Positions 9,404 through 18,276 of a stretch of DNA of 64,000 bases are shown one piece after another. Position 1 is the stretch's first letter; every line of letters starts with the position of its first letter. Below the pieces are notes generated by a model. The model ran no database searches. It saw only the letters and a list, made by a program, of their open reading frames with translations, and was not told the DNA's origin. Both the position numbers and the translations under genes were made by a program. Source of the stretch: Clostridiales bacterium (GTDB lineage Bacteria; Bacillota; Clostridia; Lachnospirales; Lachnospiraceae). The DNA lies in contig DUNO01000030.1 in the NCBI GenBank assembly GCA_012839295.1, forward strand, positions 1 through 64,000, written 5' to 3'.

Positions 9404-10345
9404 ATGAATACAAAAAAAAGAATTGTTATTGCTTTAGGCGGTAATGCTCTTGGTAATACCCTCTCTGAACAGATGGCTGCGGTGAAAATCACCGCACAGT
9501 CCATCGTTGATTTAATCGAAGAGGGGCATCAGGTGGTTATTTCCCATGGAAATGGGCCGCAGGTGGGCATGATTAACAACGCAATGACTGATTACAGCTT
9601 AAATAACCCGGGCCAGCCCATGATGCCTCTTTCTGTTTGTGTTGCAATGAGTCAGGCATATATCGGTTACGACCTGCAGAATGCACTCCGTGAAGAACTA
9701 AAGAACCGTAACAAAGATATCCCTGTTGTTACCATGATCACTCAGGTACGTGTGGAAGAAACCGATCCTGCATTTGATCATCCGACAAAGCCAATCGGAC
9801 AGTTCCTGACGCAGGAACAAGCGGAAGAAATGGAAAAGAAATACGGATATCCTACGAAAGAAGATGCCGGAAGAGGTTACAGGCGGGTCGTCGCTTCCCC
9901 TAAGCCGGTTGAAATTGTAGAAATTGGTGCAATCCGAGCTTTAGTGGATGCCGGCCAGGTAGTGATTGCCGGCGGAGGCGGTGGTATTCCCGTGGCACTG
10001 CAAGGAAACCACTTAAAGGGAAAAAGCGCAGTTATCGATAAGGACTTTGCAAGCTGTGTCCTGGCACAGGAATTAGATGCTGATTTCCTTATTATATTGA
10101 CAGCAGTTGAAAAGGTTGCGATAAACTTCGGTAAGCCGGAAGAAAAATGGCTATCTAATATCAATGTAGAGGAAGCGAAAAAATATATGGAAGAAGGACA
10201 TTTTGCTCCTGGCTCCATGCTTCCCAAGGTACAGGCTGCTGTGGATTTTGCGTCTTCCAAGGAAGGCCGCAGGGCTCTTATTACACTGCTGGAAAAAGCA
10301 AAGGACGGAATTGCCGGTAAAACCGGAACAATTATAACCAAGTAA
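9404..10345 (+). CDS. arcC: Carbamate kinase (ArcC/YqeA)
   Basis: A 313-residue amino-acid-kinase-fold enzyme with carbamate kinase motifs: VIALGGNALG at the N-terminus, SHGNGPQVG (~48), GGGGGIPV (~197) and AVIDKDFA (~215). It makes ATP from carbamoyl phosphate, giving ammonia and CO2, the energy-yielding last step of the YgeW branch. An in-frame GTG at 9392 would add four residues, but that GTG is part of the GTGAGG ribosome site; the ATG at 9404 sits 6 bases after it and is preferred. Confidence 0.9.
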   Translation: MNTKKRIVIALGGNALGNTLSEQMAAVKITAQSIVDLIEEGHQVVISHGNGPQVGMINNAMTDYSLNNPGQPMMPLSVCVAMSQAYIGYDLQNALREELKNRNKDIPVVTMITQVRVEETDPAFDHPTKPIGQFLTQEQAEEMEKKYGYPTKEDAGRGYRRVVASPKPVEIVEIGAIRALVDAGQVVIAGGGGGIPVALQGNHLKGKSAVIDKDFASCVLAQELDADFLIILTAVEKVAINFGKPEEKWLSNINVEEAKKYMEEGHFAPGSMLPKVQAAVDFASSKEGRRALITLLEKAKDGIAGKTGTIITK

Positions 10346-10374
10346 TTAAAAAAACTGGTTTAGGAGGAACTAAC

Positions 10375-11712
10375 ATGTCAAGTAATAAAAGCAATAAACA
10401 ATACGCCTCTATCTTTCAATTAGATGGACGCCCCGCAATGAAGGAAGCAATACCATTGGCTTTTCAGCATGTTATAGCCATGATCGTAGGATGTGTGACA
10501 CCAGCCATCGTAGTAGCCGGTGTTGCAGGATTAGATACAGGGGATAAGGTTATTCTGATCCAGGCATCTTTAGTAGTAGCAGCAATTACAACTTTTATTC
10601 AAGTTTATTCCATCGGCGGCTTTCTAGGATGCCGGCTTCCCGTTATCCTCGGAATCAGCTTCGCATATCTGCCAAGCTTACAGGCAATTGCCTCGGGCTT
10701 TGATATGGCGACTATTTTTGGCGCCCAAGTCATTGGCGGTGTCTGTGCCTTTTTCTTCGGACTATTTGTAGAGAAGCTCCGCAAATTCTTTCCGCCTTTG
10801 ATAACCGGAACCGTTGTATTCACCATTGGTCTTTCCTTATACCCTACTGCTGTTAATTATATTGCAGGCGGTGTCGGCAGACCGGATTACGGTTCATGGC
10901 AAAACTGGCTGGTAGGCTTACTTACTTTGGTTATTGTATTAGTACTCAACCACTGGGGTAAAGGAATCGTAAAATTAGCATCATTATTAATAGGACTAAT
11001 CATCGGTTACATTATATCAGCCTTCTTTGGTATGGTTAGTTTTAGCAATGTAGCTACTGCTGGATTTTTCCAGTTGCCACAGCCTTTGCATTTTGGAATG
11101 AAATTTGAGATATCTTCCATTATCACCATTGCTTTATTATTTATCATTAACTCAGTTCAGGCAATCGGTGATTTAACCGCCACTACTTCAGGCGGACTTG
11201 ACCGTCAGCCTACGAACAAGGAATTAAAGAACGGAATCATGGGCTATGGTATTTTAAATATCCTTGGAGCCTTCCTTAGCGGTATGCCTACTGCTACCTA
11301 CAGCCAGAATGTTGGTATCGTTGCTACAACTAAGGTTGTAAACAGATTCATTTTTGGCATTGCATCCGTAATCATTCTTATTGCCGGATTAGTACCTAAG
11401 TTTTCAGCCCTTTTAACTACGATTCCATACGCTGTACTTGGCGGTGCCGTTATCGGCGTATTTGCATCCATTACTATGACTGGTATGAAGTTAATTGCAA
11501 CCCAAGAGCTGAATTACCGCAATACTTCCATCGTTGGACTTGCAGTTGCTATGGGTATTGGTATCACATTAGTTCCACAGTCATTGGCATTATTCCCTGC
11601 ATGGGTTACTACGGTATTTGGAAAGTCTCCTGTTGTCGTAGCAACCATCGTGGCAATTTTGCTCAACCTGACATTACCCGGTAAGAAAAAAGAAGAAGAA
11701 GTCCACGAATAA
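10375..11712 (+). CDS. NCS2 family xanthine/urate permease
   Basis: A 445-residue polytopic membrane protein with about 12-14 hydrophobic segments. The NCS2 signature QNVGIVATTKV (~310) and an early QHVIAMIVG segment (~24) are present. NCS2 members bring in xanthine, urate or uracil with protons. Its position at the end of the ygeX-ygeY-ygeW-arcC run argues for urate or xanthine import, as for E. coli YgfU or XanQ. AGGAGG lies 7 bases before the ATG, and a terminator follows at 11742. Confidence 0.85.
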   Translation: MSSNKSNKQYASIFQLDGRPAMKEAIPLAFQHVIAMIVGCVTPAIVVAGVAGLDTGDKVILIQASLVVAAITTFIQVYSIGGFLGCRLPVILGISFAYLPSLQAIASGFDMATIFGAQVIGGVCAFFFGLFVEKLRKFFPPLITGTVVFTIGLSLYPTAVNYIAGGVGRPDYGSWQNWLVGLLTLVIVLVLNHWGKGIVKLASLLIGLIIGYIISAFFGMVSFSNVATAGFFQLPQPLHFGMKFEISSIITIALLFIINSVQAIGDLTATTSGGLDRQPTNKELKNGIMGYGILNILGAFLSGMPTATYSQNVGIVATTKVVNRFIFGIASVIILIAGLVPKFSALLTTIPYAVLGGAVIGVFASITMTGMKLIATQELNYRNTSIVGLAVAMGIGITLVPQSLALFPAWVTTVFGKSPVVVATIVAILLNLTLPGKKKEEEVHE

Positions 11713-11741
11713 GATCGCACAAACATAAAGAAAAAGAGAGA

Positions 11742-11780
11742 AGCCTGGTGTGAATACCTTTACACCGGGCTCTTCTTTTC
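11742..11780 (+). terminator. Intrinsic terminator after the purine operon
   Basis: AGCCTGGTGT pairs with ACACCGGGCT (one G-T wobble) around a 10-base loop, followed by a T-rich CTTCTTTTCC. It closes the ygeX-permease operon. Confidence 0.7.
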
Positions 11781-11848
11781 CACTTGATGAATTTGGCTTT
11801 GATTTTTAGAAATTTAAGTACCAACAAACTAATACACTTGTAATAATA

Positions 11849-11877
11849 TTGACACGTGTCCTACTTTTTGCTATTAT
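11849..11877 (+). promoter_or_regulatory. TetR-gene promoter with overlapping palindromic operator
   Basis: TTGACA (11849-11854) and TATTAT (11872-11877) are separated by exactly 17 bp. The perfect 10-bp palindrome GACACGTGTC (11851-11860) overlaps the -35 box, a position typical of TetR-family self-repression. The promoter is directly seen; autoregulation is inference. Confidence 0.65.
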
Positions 11878-11943
11878 TATATGGTCAGATATACAAAATG
11901 TCAATTCTATTATAAAAAGTATGACAAACTGGAGGGATATGTC

Positions 11944-12495
11944 ATGTATAAAGGAACAAACCCTGCCGCAAAGCGTTCACAGGAGTGGATTGCGAATGCT
12001 CTTGTTTCTTTGATGCAGGAAAAACCTCTTGAACAAATAACGGTTAAGGAAATCATGGAAAGCAGTGAACTAGCAAGACAAACCTTTTACCAGGTATTTG
12101 ATTCAAAAGAGGATGTGCTGGATTACATCATGGATACATTATTCATGGAGTATTTAGGGCACTGTAAAACACAGGTGATAGATAATTTATGTGATGCAGC
12201 AAAGCTGTTTTTTCAATTCTTTGCAGAAAATGAGCCATTTGTAGAAGCCTTGGCCTTAAATCAGAAGGTCTGCATCCTGCAAAAAAAGTGCAAAGAATAC
12301 TTGCAGGATGAAAGCTTTCTAAAATTTACACAAGCAGGAATTCATAATTTACAAGAAAAGGATTTTGCTTCTGCTTTTGTAACATCCGGATTGGTAGGAA
12401 TGCTGGTGACCTGGTTTAAAAGCGGCAAAGCACTCAGTACGGAAGAACTGGCAGATATCGTTTGCAGGCTCACAAATACACCTTCCAGCGACTAG
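11944..12495 (+). CDS. TetR/AcrR family transcriptional regulator
   Basis: A 183-residue protein with an N-terminal TetR helix-turn-helix (RSQEWIANALVSLM, then ITVKEIMESSELARQTFYQV, ~10-50) and a variable C-terminal ligand domain. The frame is open back to 11881, but GGAGGG at 11931 with 8-base spacing fixes the start at 11944. It probably represses itself through the palindrome on its promoter and may control the CGGC-domain gene 85 bp downstream. Its inducer is not evident. Confidence 0.75.
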   Translation: MYKGTNPAAKRSQEWIANALVSLMQEKPLEQITVKEIMESSELARQTFYQVFDSKEDVLDYIMDTLFMEYLGHCKTQVIDNLCDAAKLFFQFFAENEPFVEALALNQKVCILQKKCKEYLQDESFLKFTQAGIHNLQEKDFASAFVTSGLVGMLVTWFKSGKALSTEELADIVCRLTNTPSSD

Positions 12496-12580
12496 TATCC
12501 ACAATGCGAAACAATTTTATATCTATTATTTCTATAAAGAGTTCAAAGAACGATTAACATTAATTACTTGGAGGTCATTT

Positions 12581-12913
12581 ATGAAGGTTGGAATTATCCG
12601 GTGCATGCAGACGGAAGATTATTGCCCCGGCACCACAGATTTCCGTATGATACGGGAGAAAAAAGGGGTTTTTGAGGGCGTTGGGGAAGACATTGAATTA
12701 ATTGGCTTTATTAACTGCGGAGGATGTCCCGCTAAAAAGGCAGTGCTCCGCGCCAGAGAGCTGGTAAAAAGAGGTGCCGATACGATTGCCTTCGCTTCCT
12801 GTATTCAAAGGGGTACGCCCATTGGCTATCCTTGCCCGTTTGCGAAAAAAATGAAGGAGATTATATCCAGGGATTTAGGAGAACAAGTTAAACTGCTTGA
12901 TTACACCCATTAA
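12581..12913 (+). CDS. CGGC-domain protein
   Basis: A 110-residue cytoplasmic protein of the CGGC family. It has CMQTEDYCPG at the N-terminus, the defining NCGGCPAKKA motif (~47), FASCIQRG (~76) and a late YPCPF. The family is annotated as putative metal binding through these conserved cysteines; the function is unknown. GGAGG sits 7 bases before the ATG. It follows the TetR gene in the same direction. The 222 bp after it hold no gene I can support. Confidence 0.8.
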   Translation: MKVGIIRCMQTEDYCPGTTDFRMIREKKGVFEGVGEDIELIGFINCGGCPAKKAVLRARELVKRGADTIAFASCIQRGTPIGYPCPFAKKMKEIISRDLGEQVKLLDYTH

Positions 12914-13135
12914 TTTCGTTGCGGTTCACAGGCGAAATTAAATGAATGCGTTCATAAGATGCTGTCAAGTAGGGACTAATAATTATTTTAACGTATTTGA
13001 TATTTATAAATGTTGAGCAAAAAGTCTGCTGTGTTTTCCCAAATGTTCTCAATACCCAAAATTTAATCTGTTCAATTCCGGTTTATCACTTTTTTCCATC
13101 TGATAGTCCGCTATTATAAAATATTGCAAAATAGA

Positions 13136-13462
13136 CTAAGCATTATGGCATTCTAAATAATAAACCCTTTTTCCAGTCTTTATAGCGTATTCTATTTCAC
13201 CTTTTGTACTTTGGCCTATATATCCGTTTTTGTTAATCACATAAATTTCATCAGACATATCAATTTTTCTTTTATGTATATCGTCAAGCATTACTTTAAT
13301 TTCAGGAGTGATGACATTTTCAAACTCGCCATCAGCATGTCCAAACATTCCTACTGAAATAACTATATTCCCTTCTAGAGTTAATTGTTTTTGTACTTTC
13401 AAGAACTCATCTTTAAACCTCGTACTCCCGCACAAAGTTATTACTTTATACTTCCCTACCAT
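13136..13462 (-). CDS. Nucleoside 2-deoxyribosyltransferase-like protein
   Basis: A 108-residue protein with LCGSTRFKDEF at the N-terminus, MSDEIYVINKNGYIG, and a STKGEIEYA motif whose Glu resembles the nucleophile region of nucleoside deoxyribosyltransferases. Similar short proteins are usually annotated as hypothetical or NDT-like. An ATG four codons upstream (13474) overlaps the stop region of the preceding gene, but GGAGG lies 5 bases before the ATG at 13462, so the shorter form is preferred. It is probably translated together with the gene at 13475. Confidence 0.6.
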   Translation of the reverse strand: MVGKYKVITLCGSTRFKDEFLKVQKQLTLEGNIVISVGMFGHADGEFENVITPEIKVMLDDIHKRKIDMSDEIYVINKNGYIGQSTKGEIEYAIKTGKRVYYLECHNA

Positions 13463-13474
13463 AATATCCTCCAT

Positions 13475-13720
13475 TTAATGATTTTCCCATATGTCTTTAA
13501 ATAAAAAATTAAATTTTACATTAGAATGTTTTTCTTGACCATTAACACTATAGTAAACACTAAAAATTTCATCACGTTCTGATAATTTTTCAATTTTCAC
13601 AACATACCCATTTTCATTTCTGATATGCTTATCTATCTTGTTTTTACATATCTTAATTCTCCATATTTTTTCATACATTAATAAAAGTATTATAAAGGGA
13701 ACTACCCATATAAAATCCAT
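13475..13720 (-). CDS. Small single-TM hypothetical protein
   Basis: An 81-residue protein with one N-terminal hydrophobic helix (FIWVVPFIILLLMY, ~3-16), a basic stretch (KICKNKIDKHIR) and a short soluble C-terminal domain (~35-81), layout N-out/C-in by charge. I do not recognise the family. GAGGAG lies 5 bases before the ATG. Its TAA is adjacent to the next gene, so the two form a pair. Confidence 0.55.
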   Translation of the reverse strand: MDFIWVVPFIILLLMYEKIWRIKICKNKIDKHIRNENGYVVKIEKLSERDEIFSVYYSVNGQEKHSNVKFNFLFKDIWENH

Positions 13721-13812
13721 TATTACTCCTCGTCCTTCACTTTCATAATATATTGTGACTTATCCTCACATGTAAGACAATACTATTCTGCAAATATGGT
13801 TTTAAATGGTTC

Positions 13813-14025
13813 TTATTTGCCACCGATCAAAATTATATTCTCATCTTTTTCATCCTCAGCAATCTCAGTCAACTCACGAAGTTTATTCTCAAGTAGTTTC
13901 TTATTTGGTAGGAGAAGTCGATATTCAGCTACCAAGGCAGGTGACAAACTGCGATGCAATGCATATTCGACTACAGTATCTTCCTGTAATCTATTATCAG
14001 CATTAGACCTCCTCGCCTGTTGCAT
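13813..14025 (-). pseudogene. C-terminal remnant of a DUF1016/YhcG-type nuclease
   Basis: A 70-codon frame whose core (VEYALHRSLSPALVAEY followed by a LPNKKLLENKL segment) matches the C-terminal end of DUF1016/YhcG proteins, PD-(D/E)XK-type putative nucleases found near restriction-modification genes. The catalytic and N-terminal parts are missing, and the first ~15 codons do not fit the family. There is no ribosome site at the ATG. It is read as a broken gene end. Confidence 0.6.
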
Positions 14026-14325
14026 GTGTATATATCATCATAATACACAATGTTACCATAACCTCTGGCATTTGCCAATTGGATAAGCCTCTCTTTCTGC
14101 ACAAATACTACAAAATTATCGGCTGTGCAGTACGGTAGTAAACGGCTTCAACCTTTTCATGCTGTTTCGTGGGAAACTTTCCTTTTTCTTGTTAGTAACA
14201 CCCTCAAAAGGATAGCTTGAAAGTTGCCATACAACTTCAATCCGGATACTACCAATCCTTCGACAAGCTCACACGTCAGTCCAGCCGTTAAATCAATGCC
14301 TCCGAGTATTTTTTAATTATTACGC
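14026..14325. other. Gene-free stretch with degenerate coding traces
   Basis: No intact gene is visible. On the minus strand a start-less frame runs leftward from about 14140 and contains LIQLANARGYGNIVYYDD, which looks protein-like but was not assigned. Next to the DUF1016 remnant this suggests an eroded accessory or mobile segment. Confidence 0.3.
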
Positions 14326-14361
14326 AAAAAAAGGACAGGATATAGTTTCTTATACCCTGCC
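14326..14361 (-). terminator. Terminator after the MerR gene
   Basis: On the minus strand GGGCAGGGTATA pairs with TATATCCTGTCC (wobbles allowed) around a 5-6 base loop, directly followed by seven T. It lies 90 bp past the MerR stop. Confidence 0.75.
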
Positions 14362-14451
14362 CATATAGGCCATCCACGCTTAATATCTTAACTTATCGAT
14401 TCGATATTGGTTCTGCAGCACGCCCTTACTCTGGCTCACAAATATGATATT

Positions 14452-14838
14452 TTACTCATCAAATTTCTTCAGTTCCTCTTCACATTTCATCATCCGTTCC
14501 TCGTAGCCATCTATCTTTGTATCCAGATAAGCCAGCGTATTCTGTAGCTCTTCTACTTTCTCTGCAAGCTGCCTTCTCTGCTCCAGCAATAATTCTTTTC
14601 TTAAAGTTATTGTCTCGTTTCCCTTCTGGAATAAAGCTACATATTCAATCAGGCTTTCGATAGAAAGCCCTGCACTTCTCATACACTTGATAAACTTAAC
14701 CCAGCGGCAATCTTCCTCTGTATAATCCCGGTTGCCGCTGCTATTACGATTTACCGGCGGTACAAGCCCGATTCTCTCATAATAGCGGAGGGTATCAGCG
14801 CTTAGGCCATATTGCCTGCTCACTTCTGCGATTGTCAT
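14452..14838 (-). CDS. MerR family transcriptional regulator
   Basis: A 128-residue regulator with a MerR winged helix at the N-terminus (MTIAEVSRQYGLSADTLRYY, then IGLVPP) and a C-terminal dimerisation coiled coil (~80-125). No metal-binding cysteine pattern is seen at the C-terminus, so it belongs with the small-molecule MerR types often coupled to aldo/keto reductases. It lies 131 bp downstream of the reductase on the same strand. The 19-bp-spacer promoter ahead of the reductase is the expected target. Confidence 0.85.
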   Translation of the reverse strand: MTIAEVSRQYGLSADTLRYYERIGLVPPVNRNSSGNRDYTEEDCRWVKFIKCMRSAGLSIESLIEYVALFQKGNETITLRKELLLEQRRQLAEKVEELQNTLAYLDTKIDGYEERMMKCEEELKKFDE

Positions 14839-14969
14839 CCTATTCCACTTCCTTCCTAGCTAAAGATTCTTCCCTTTTCATCAGCCCCTTTCATGGCCTT
14901 GGTTTTTAGAAATAAAGCATGTTCCTCACCTGTCCGTCCAAAATCAAAGAGGTTTATGATGTCTTTGGT

Positions 14970-15932
14970 TTAAATGGCACCGACAATCTTATGCGGAACA
15001 TACAGCTCTTCAAGGTAGGTGATATCCTCCTGCGTAAGCCTCACACGGAAGGCTCCCACTGCATCGTCAAAATACTTAGCCTGGGTCGCTCCGATAATCG
15101 GGGACGTGCTTCCCTTGGCAAATTGCCATGCCAGGGCAACCTGGGTCATTGTGGCACCGTACTTTTCTGCAAGCTCGTTTACACGGAGCACAATGCCATA
15201 GTCTGTTTCCTGTGTGCTGTCGTACTTAGAGATCGCAGTTTTATCAGTCTGGCTGCGTTTCGTGTCAGCATTCCACTCCAGGCGGGACAGTCTGCCTGCG
15301 GCAAGGGGGCTGTAGGGAGTACGGGCCACATTCTGCTGGTTGCAGATCGGAATGAGTTCACGCTCGTCCTCACGGTAAAGCAGGTTATAATGATTCTGCA
15401 TTGATACAAACTGTGTCCAGCCATTTCTTTCGGCGGCGAGCTGCATATTGTAAAACTGGTAGCCGTACATTGCAGAAGCTCCAAGAGCCCTCACCTTGCC
15501 CGCCTTAACAAGGCTGTCCAGTGCCTCCATGGTCTCCTCTGCCGGGGTATCGTAATCGAAGCGGTGAATAATGTACAGGTCAACATAATCTGTCCCCAGC
15601 CGCTTTAGGGATCCGTCAATCTCACGCTGTATTGCAGCCTTTGAGAGACGTCCCTCGTTAAAGTAAACCTTGGTCGCTATTATCACCTTATCACGGGCAA
15701 CATTATTCCTGATGGCACGGCCGAAATACTCCTCGCTGGTGCCGCCGGAATAAACATTGGCGGTGTCAAAAAAATTAATGCCCAGCTCAAGGGCATGCTT
15801 GATTAATACCTCGCTTTCCTCAGGATTAAGCGTCCACGCATGCATGTTACTGGCCGGATCACCAAAGCTCATGCAGCCTACGCAAAGGCGTGATACCTCA
15901 AGGTTTGAATTTCCAAGTTTTGCATACTCCAT
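14970..15932 (-). CDS. Aldo/keto reductase
   Basis: A 320-residue NADPH-dependent aldo/keto reductase. The catalytic tetrad is complete: Asp and Tyr in DTANVYSGG (~56-61), Lys in VIIATKVYF (~88) and His in LYIIHRFD (~123). It probably reduces aldehydes or ketones in the cytoplasm; the substrate is not evident. A GGAGG site precedes the ATG. It is first in a two-gene unit with the MerR gene. Its codon use is somewhat richer in GC than the neighbours. Confidence 0.88.
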   Translation of the reverse strand: MEYAKLGNSNLEVSRLCVGCMSFGDPASNMHAWTLNPEESEVLIKHALELGINFFDTANVYSGGTSEEYFGRAIRNNVARDKVIIATKVYFNEGRLSKAAIQREIDGSLKRLGTDYVDLYIIHRFDYDTPAEETMEALDSLVKAGKVRALGASAMYGYQFYNMQLAAERNGWTQFVSMQNHYNLLYREDERELIPICNQQNVARTPYSPLAAGRLSRLEWNADTKRSQTDKTAISKYDSTQETDYGIVLRVNELAEKYGATMTQVALAWQFAKGSTSPIIGATQAKYFDDAVGAFRVRLTQEDITYLEELYVPHKIVGAI

Positions 15933-15994
15933 TTTATTCCCTCCTTAATTACTGCGGACAGCTATTGTTTTATGCGTCCATTGAACCTAATTTT

Positions 15995-16025
15995 AGCTTA
16001 CTACTTGGAGCCCACTCCATGTCAA
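15995..16025 (-). promoter_or_regulatory. MerR-type promoter (19-bp spacer) for the aldo/keto reductase
   Basis: On the minus strand TTGACA (16025-16020) and TAAGCT (16000-15995) are separated by 19 bp. The spacer carries the perfect 5-bp inverted repeat TGGAG/CTCCA (16006-16019) between the boxes. Over-long spacers with a dyad inside are the hallmark of MerR-activated promoters. The rest of the 15933-16308 gap holds nothing I can support. Confidence 0.65.
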
Positions 16026-16308
16026 GTCCTATTTCATCTCATTTATCTTCTTACCTTTTGTTTTATCTTTTTCTTAGGATATAGCAGATTTAGTTTTTTT
16101 GCTTTCATTTAAGTTTTCTTTTACGCTTGTAACACCCTTAAGCTCTTTAAACTCTGTTGATTTCTTCTTATCAGGTATAATGTATAAAAAAAGGAAAGCC
16201 CTTTTAAGAGCTTGCCTCAAAAACCAATTAAATTATTGACATTGTTTTTGACATGCCCTCTTTTCTTTCATTGAGGCATCCAAATACGGAATTATTTTTA
16301 TCTTCCTA

Positions 16309-18267
16309 TTAGTAGACAGATTTATTTTCTCTGTAAATCCGCCAGACATTTTCAAAAAAATAATCCTCTTCCTTTAACTCTCGTACATTTCGCCAGTGGA
16401 AGCTGCATTGATTGTTCTGGAAACGGACCTCCTGAATACGATTGTTTCTACTACCGTTATCTAGCTTAAACTTAAAAGTCTCCGGTAAAAATTCATATGG
16501 GCATTCCCCTTCCGGGGTTGTATATAAAACAGAGCCCCTGCTATGTGCACCATGTTCTATATAATCTGCCATGGCAGATAGATATACAAATTGGCAGATA
16601 AGAGTATCATATAATCTATGAACCTTCTTTATGTCTATAATCTTATCTATCTTAACGGATGCCGGAAAGCTTTTTAGCTCCTTCAGCACTTCCTTCATTA
16701 CTTGGTTTATCCTATCTTTATCCCTTATGGCTCCTCCATAAAGGCTCATCCGTTTAGTAGCTTGTTTATACAATGCATCTACCGTATTCTCATTCGATAA
16801 GCAGCTTTCTCCCAGCATAATCGTATTCTTAATCATTTCAAGGCTTTTCTTCAGAAACACCTCTGTTGTAACAGAGGTTCCCGTCCTTCTTTCTGTGATA
16901 TATTGGGCAGCCCGCATAGAACCCACTTGTCCCGCATTCAGGGCTGTACCACCGGGTCTGTACACACCATGGGTTCCACTTACTTCCCCTACAGCAAAAA
17001 AACCCTCTATATTAGTTTCCCACCATGAATTAACGCTTAATCCTCCATTATTATGTTGTGCACATAATGCAATCTCCAGCGGCTTGATTTCCAGATCAAT
17101 GCCTCTTTCTTTATAAAAGTCATACGCCGGCAGATTCATATGCTTTAAGCGTTCAATTGGTGTTTGACATTCTGCCCCTGCCGCCTTAAGATATTCCCTG
17201 GACTCTTGAGATAATTGGGCAAAATCTATTGGCTTATTCCCAGGGTTCTCTCTATAGTCAAGGAAAACCCTTCTTTTTTTTATATTAGTCTCAATATAAA
17301 TCAAAATATCTATAATGGATGAGCCTTGGTTCACCTTCTGAATGTCAAAAGGCCATTGATATCCTTTTAGGAATATTTTTGACAAGAGCACTGATATATC
17401 CGGAAAATACTCTAATAGAAATTCCTTCCCGTCACCCCCTTGCATATCCGTAGATATCATTTTAGGAATTGCCTGCATGTAAGTTCCCGATACATTCCAT
17501 CGTGGCCTGATAGATGCCAGCCCATATTGCCATTCCGTGAGATTTTTGCCCATGACTCCAGCTTCGAATGCCAGCCCGGAGGAACCATAGTGACCAGCCG
17601 GATAAGACACATCCGAATAGATGCCCGCTGGACCACCGGTAGCATAAACGATGTTTTTGCAATTAAATATAACATACCGTTCGTCAGGGTCAACCATATT
17701 TGTACTAATACACATCAAGCCATAGCTTTTTTGATTATTTGTTAACACCCTGATGCATTGCAGTTTGTCATAAATCCGGATATTTTTACTTCGCACCGAC
17801 TTTTCCAGGCATTCCGTCATTGTCTTAGAGGTATAAGGGCCTGCTGAGGTTGCCCTATTTCTGGGGTCATGGTCTGTTTTATATCCTATATATTCACCGT
17901 ATCGGTTTTTGGGAAATGGAATCCCCATTTCAACAAGTCGATAGAAGCACTGTGTGGACGATGCCGCCTCACATATTGCAAGATCCCCGTCCATGCAACC
18001 TCCTTCAAATAAAGTTTTTGCCATTTCCCCCACTGAATCAGGTCGATTCCCCGAAAGGGTGAGCTTATAATAGGTCTGTTTGTCCGAACCAGTGTTACGC
18101 GATGTACCTGCATTAATATTTTCAGTGACTATTGCAATATCGGTCTGCCCATATTCAAATAATCTATCCGCAGCATTTAGGCCTGCTGCCCCCGTTCCTA
18201 CAACGATTGTATTATAATTATGTATTTTCACATTAAATCCATTTATTTGGATCGTTTCTGTTCTCAT
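16309..18267 (-). CDS. FAD-dependent oxidoreductase, fumarate reductase flavoprotein-like
   Basis: A 652-residue flavoprotein. The FAD loop VVGTGAAGLNAA is at ~22, a GTSRNTGSDKQTYY segment follows, then NRATSAGPYTS (~138) and GTALNAGQVG near 430 in the FAD-binding C-terminal part. The build is that of the SdhA/FrdA/aspartate-oxidase superfamily, without an added flavocytochrome or FMN domain. It probably reduces or oxidises a C-C bond of an organic acid or its CoA ester. It is last in the leftward catabolic cluster, 9 bp after an SDR gene. The exact substrate is unknown, and no partner Fe-S subunit is present in the window. Confidence 0.75.
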   Translation of the reverse strand: MRTETIQINGFNVKIHNYNTIVVGTGAAGLNAADRLFEYGQTDIAIVTENINAGTSRNTGSDKQTYYKLTLSGNRPDSVGEMAKTLFEGGCMDGDLAICEAASSTQCFYRLVEMGIPFPKNRYGEYIGYKTDHDPRNRATSAGPYTSKTMTECLEKSVRSKNIRIYDKLQCIRVLTNNQKSYGLMCISTNMVDPDERYVIFNCKNIVYATGGPAGIYSDVSYPAGHYGSSGLAFEAGVMGKNLTEWQYGLASIRPRWNVSGTYMQAIPKMISTDMQGGDGKEFLLEYFPDISVLLSKIFLKGYQWPFDIQKVNQGSSIIDILIYIETNIKKRRVFLDYRENPGNKPIDFAQLSQESREYLKAAGAECQTPIERLKHMNLPAYDFYKERGIDLEIKPLEIALCAQHNNGGLSVNSWWETNIEGFFAVGEVSGTHGVYRPGGTALNAGQVGSMRAAQYITERRTGTSVTTEVFLKKSLEMIKNTIMLGESCLSNENTVDALYKQATKRMSLYGGAIRDKDRINQVMKEVLKELKSFPASVKIDKIIDIKKVHRLYDTLICQFVYLSAMADYIEHGAHSRGSVLYTTPEGECPYEFLPETFKFKLDNGSRNNRIQEVRFQNNQCSFHWRNVRELKEEDYFFENVWRIYRENKSVY

Positions 18268-18276
18268 TCTTTACTC

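Noticed and set aside
12911-12942. TTAATTTCG/CGAAATTAA hairpin at the CGGC gene stop
   Set aside because: A perfect 9-bp stem but no T-run follows on the plus strand; termination cannot be supported.
14030-14330. Possible mobile-element or intron remnant
   Set aside because: Short protein-like stretches exist, but none could be assigned to a recombinase, transposase or intron protein with confidence.
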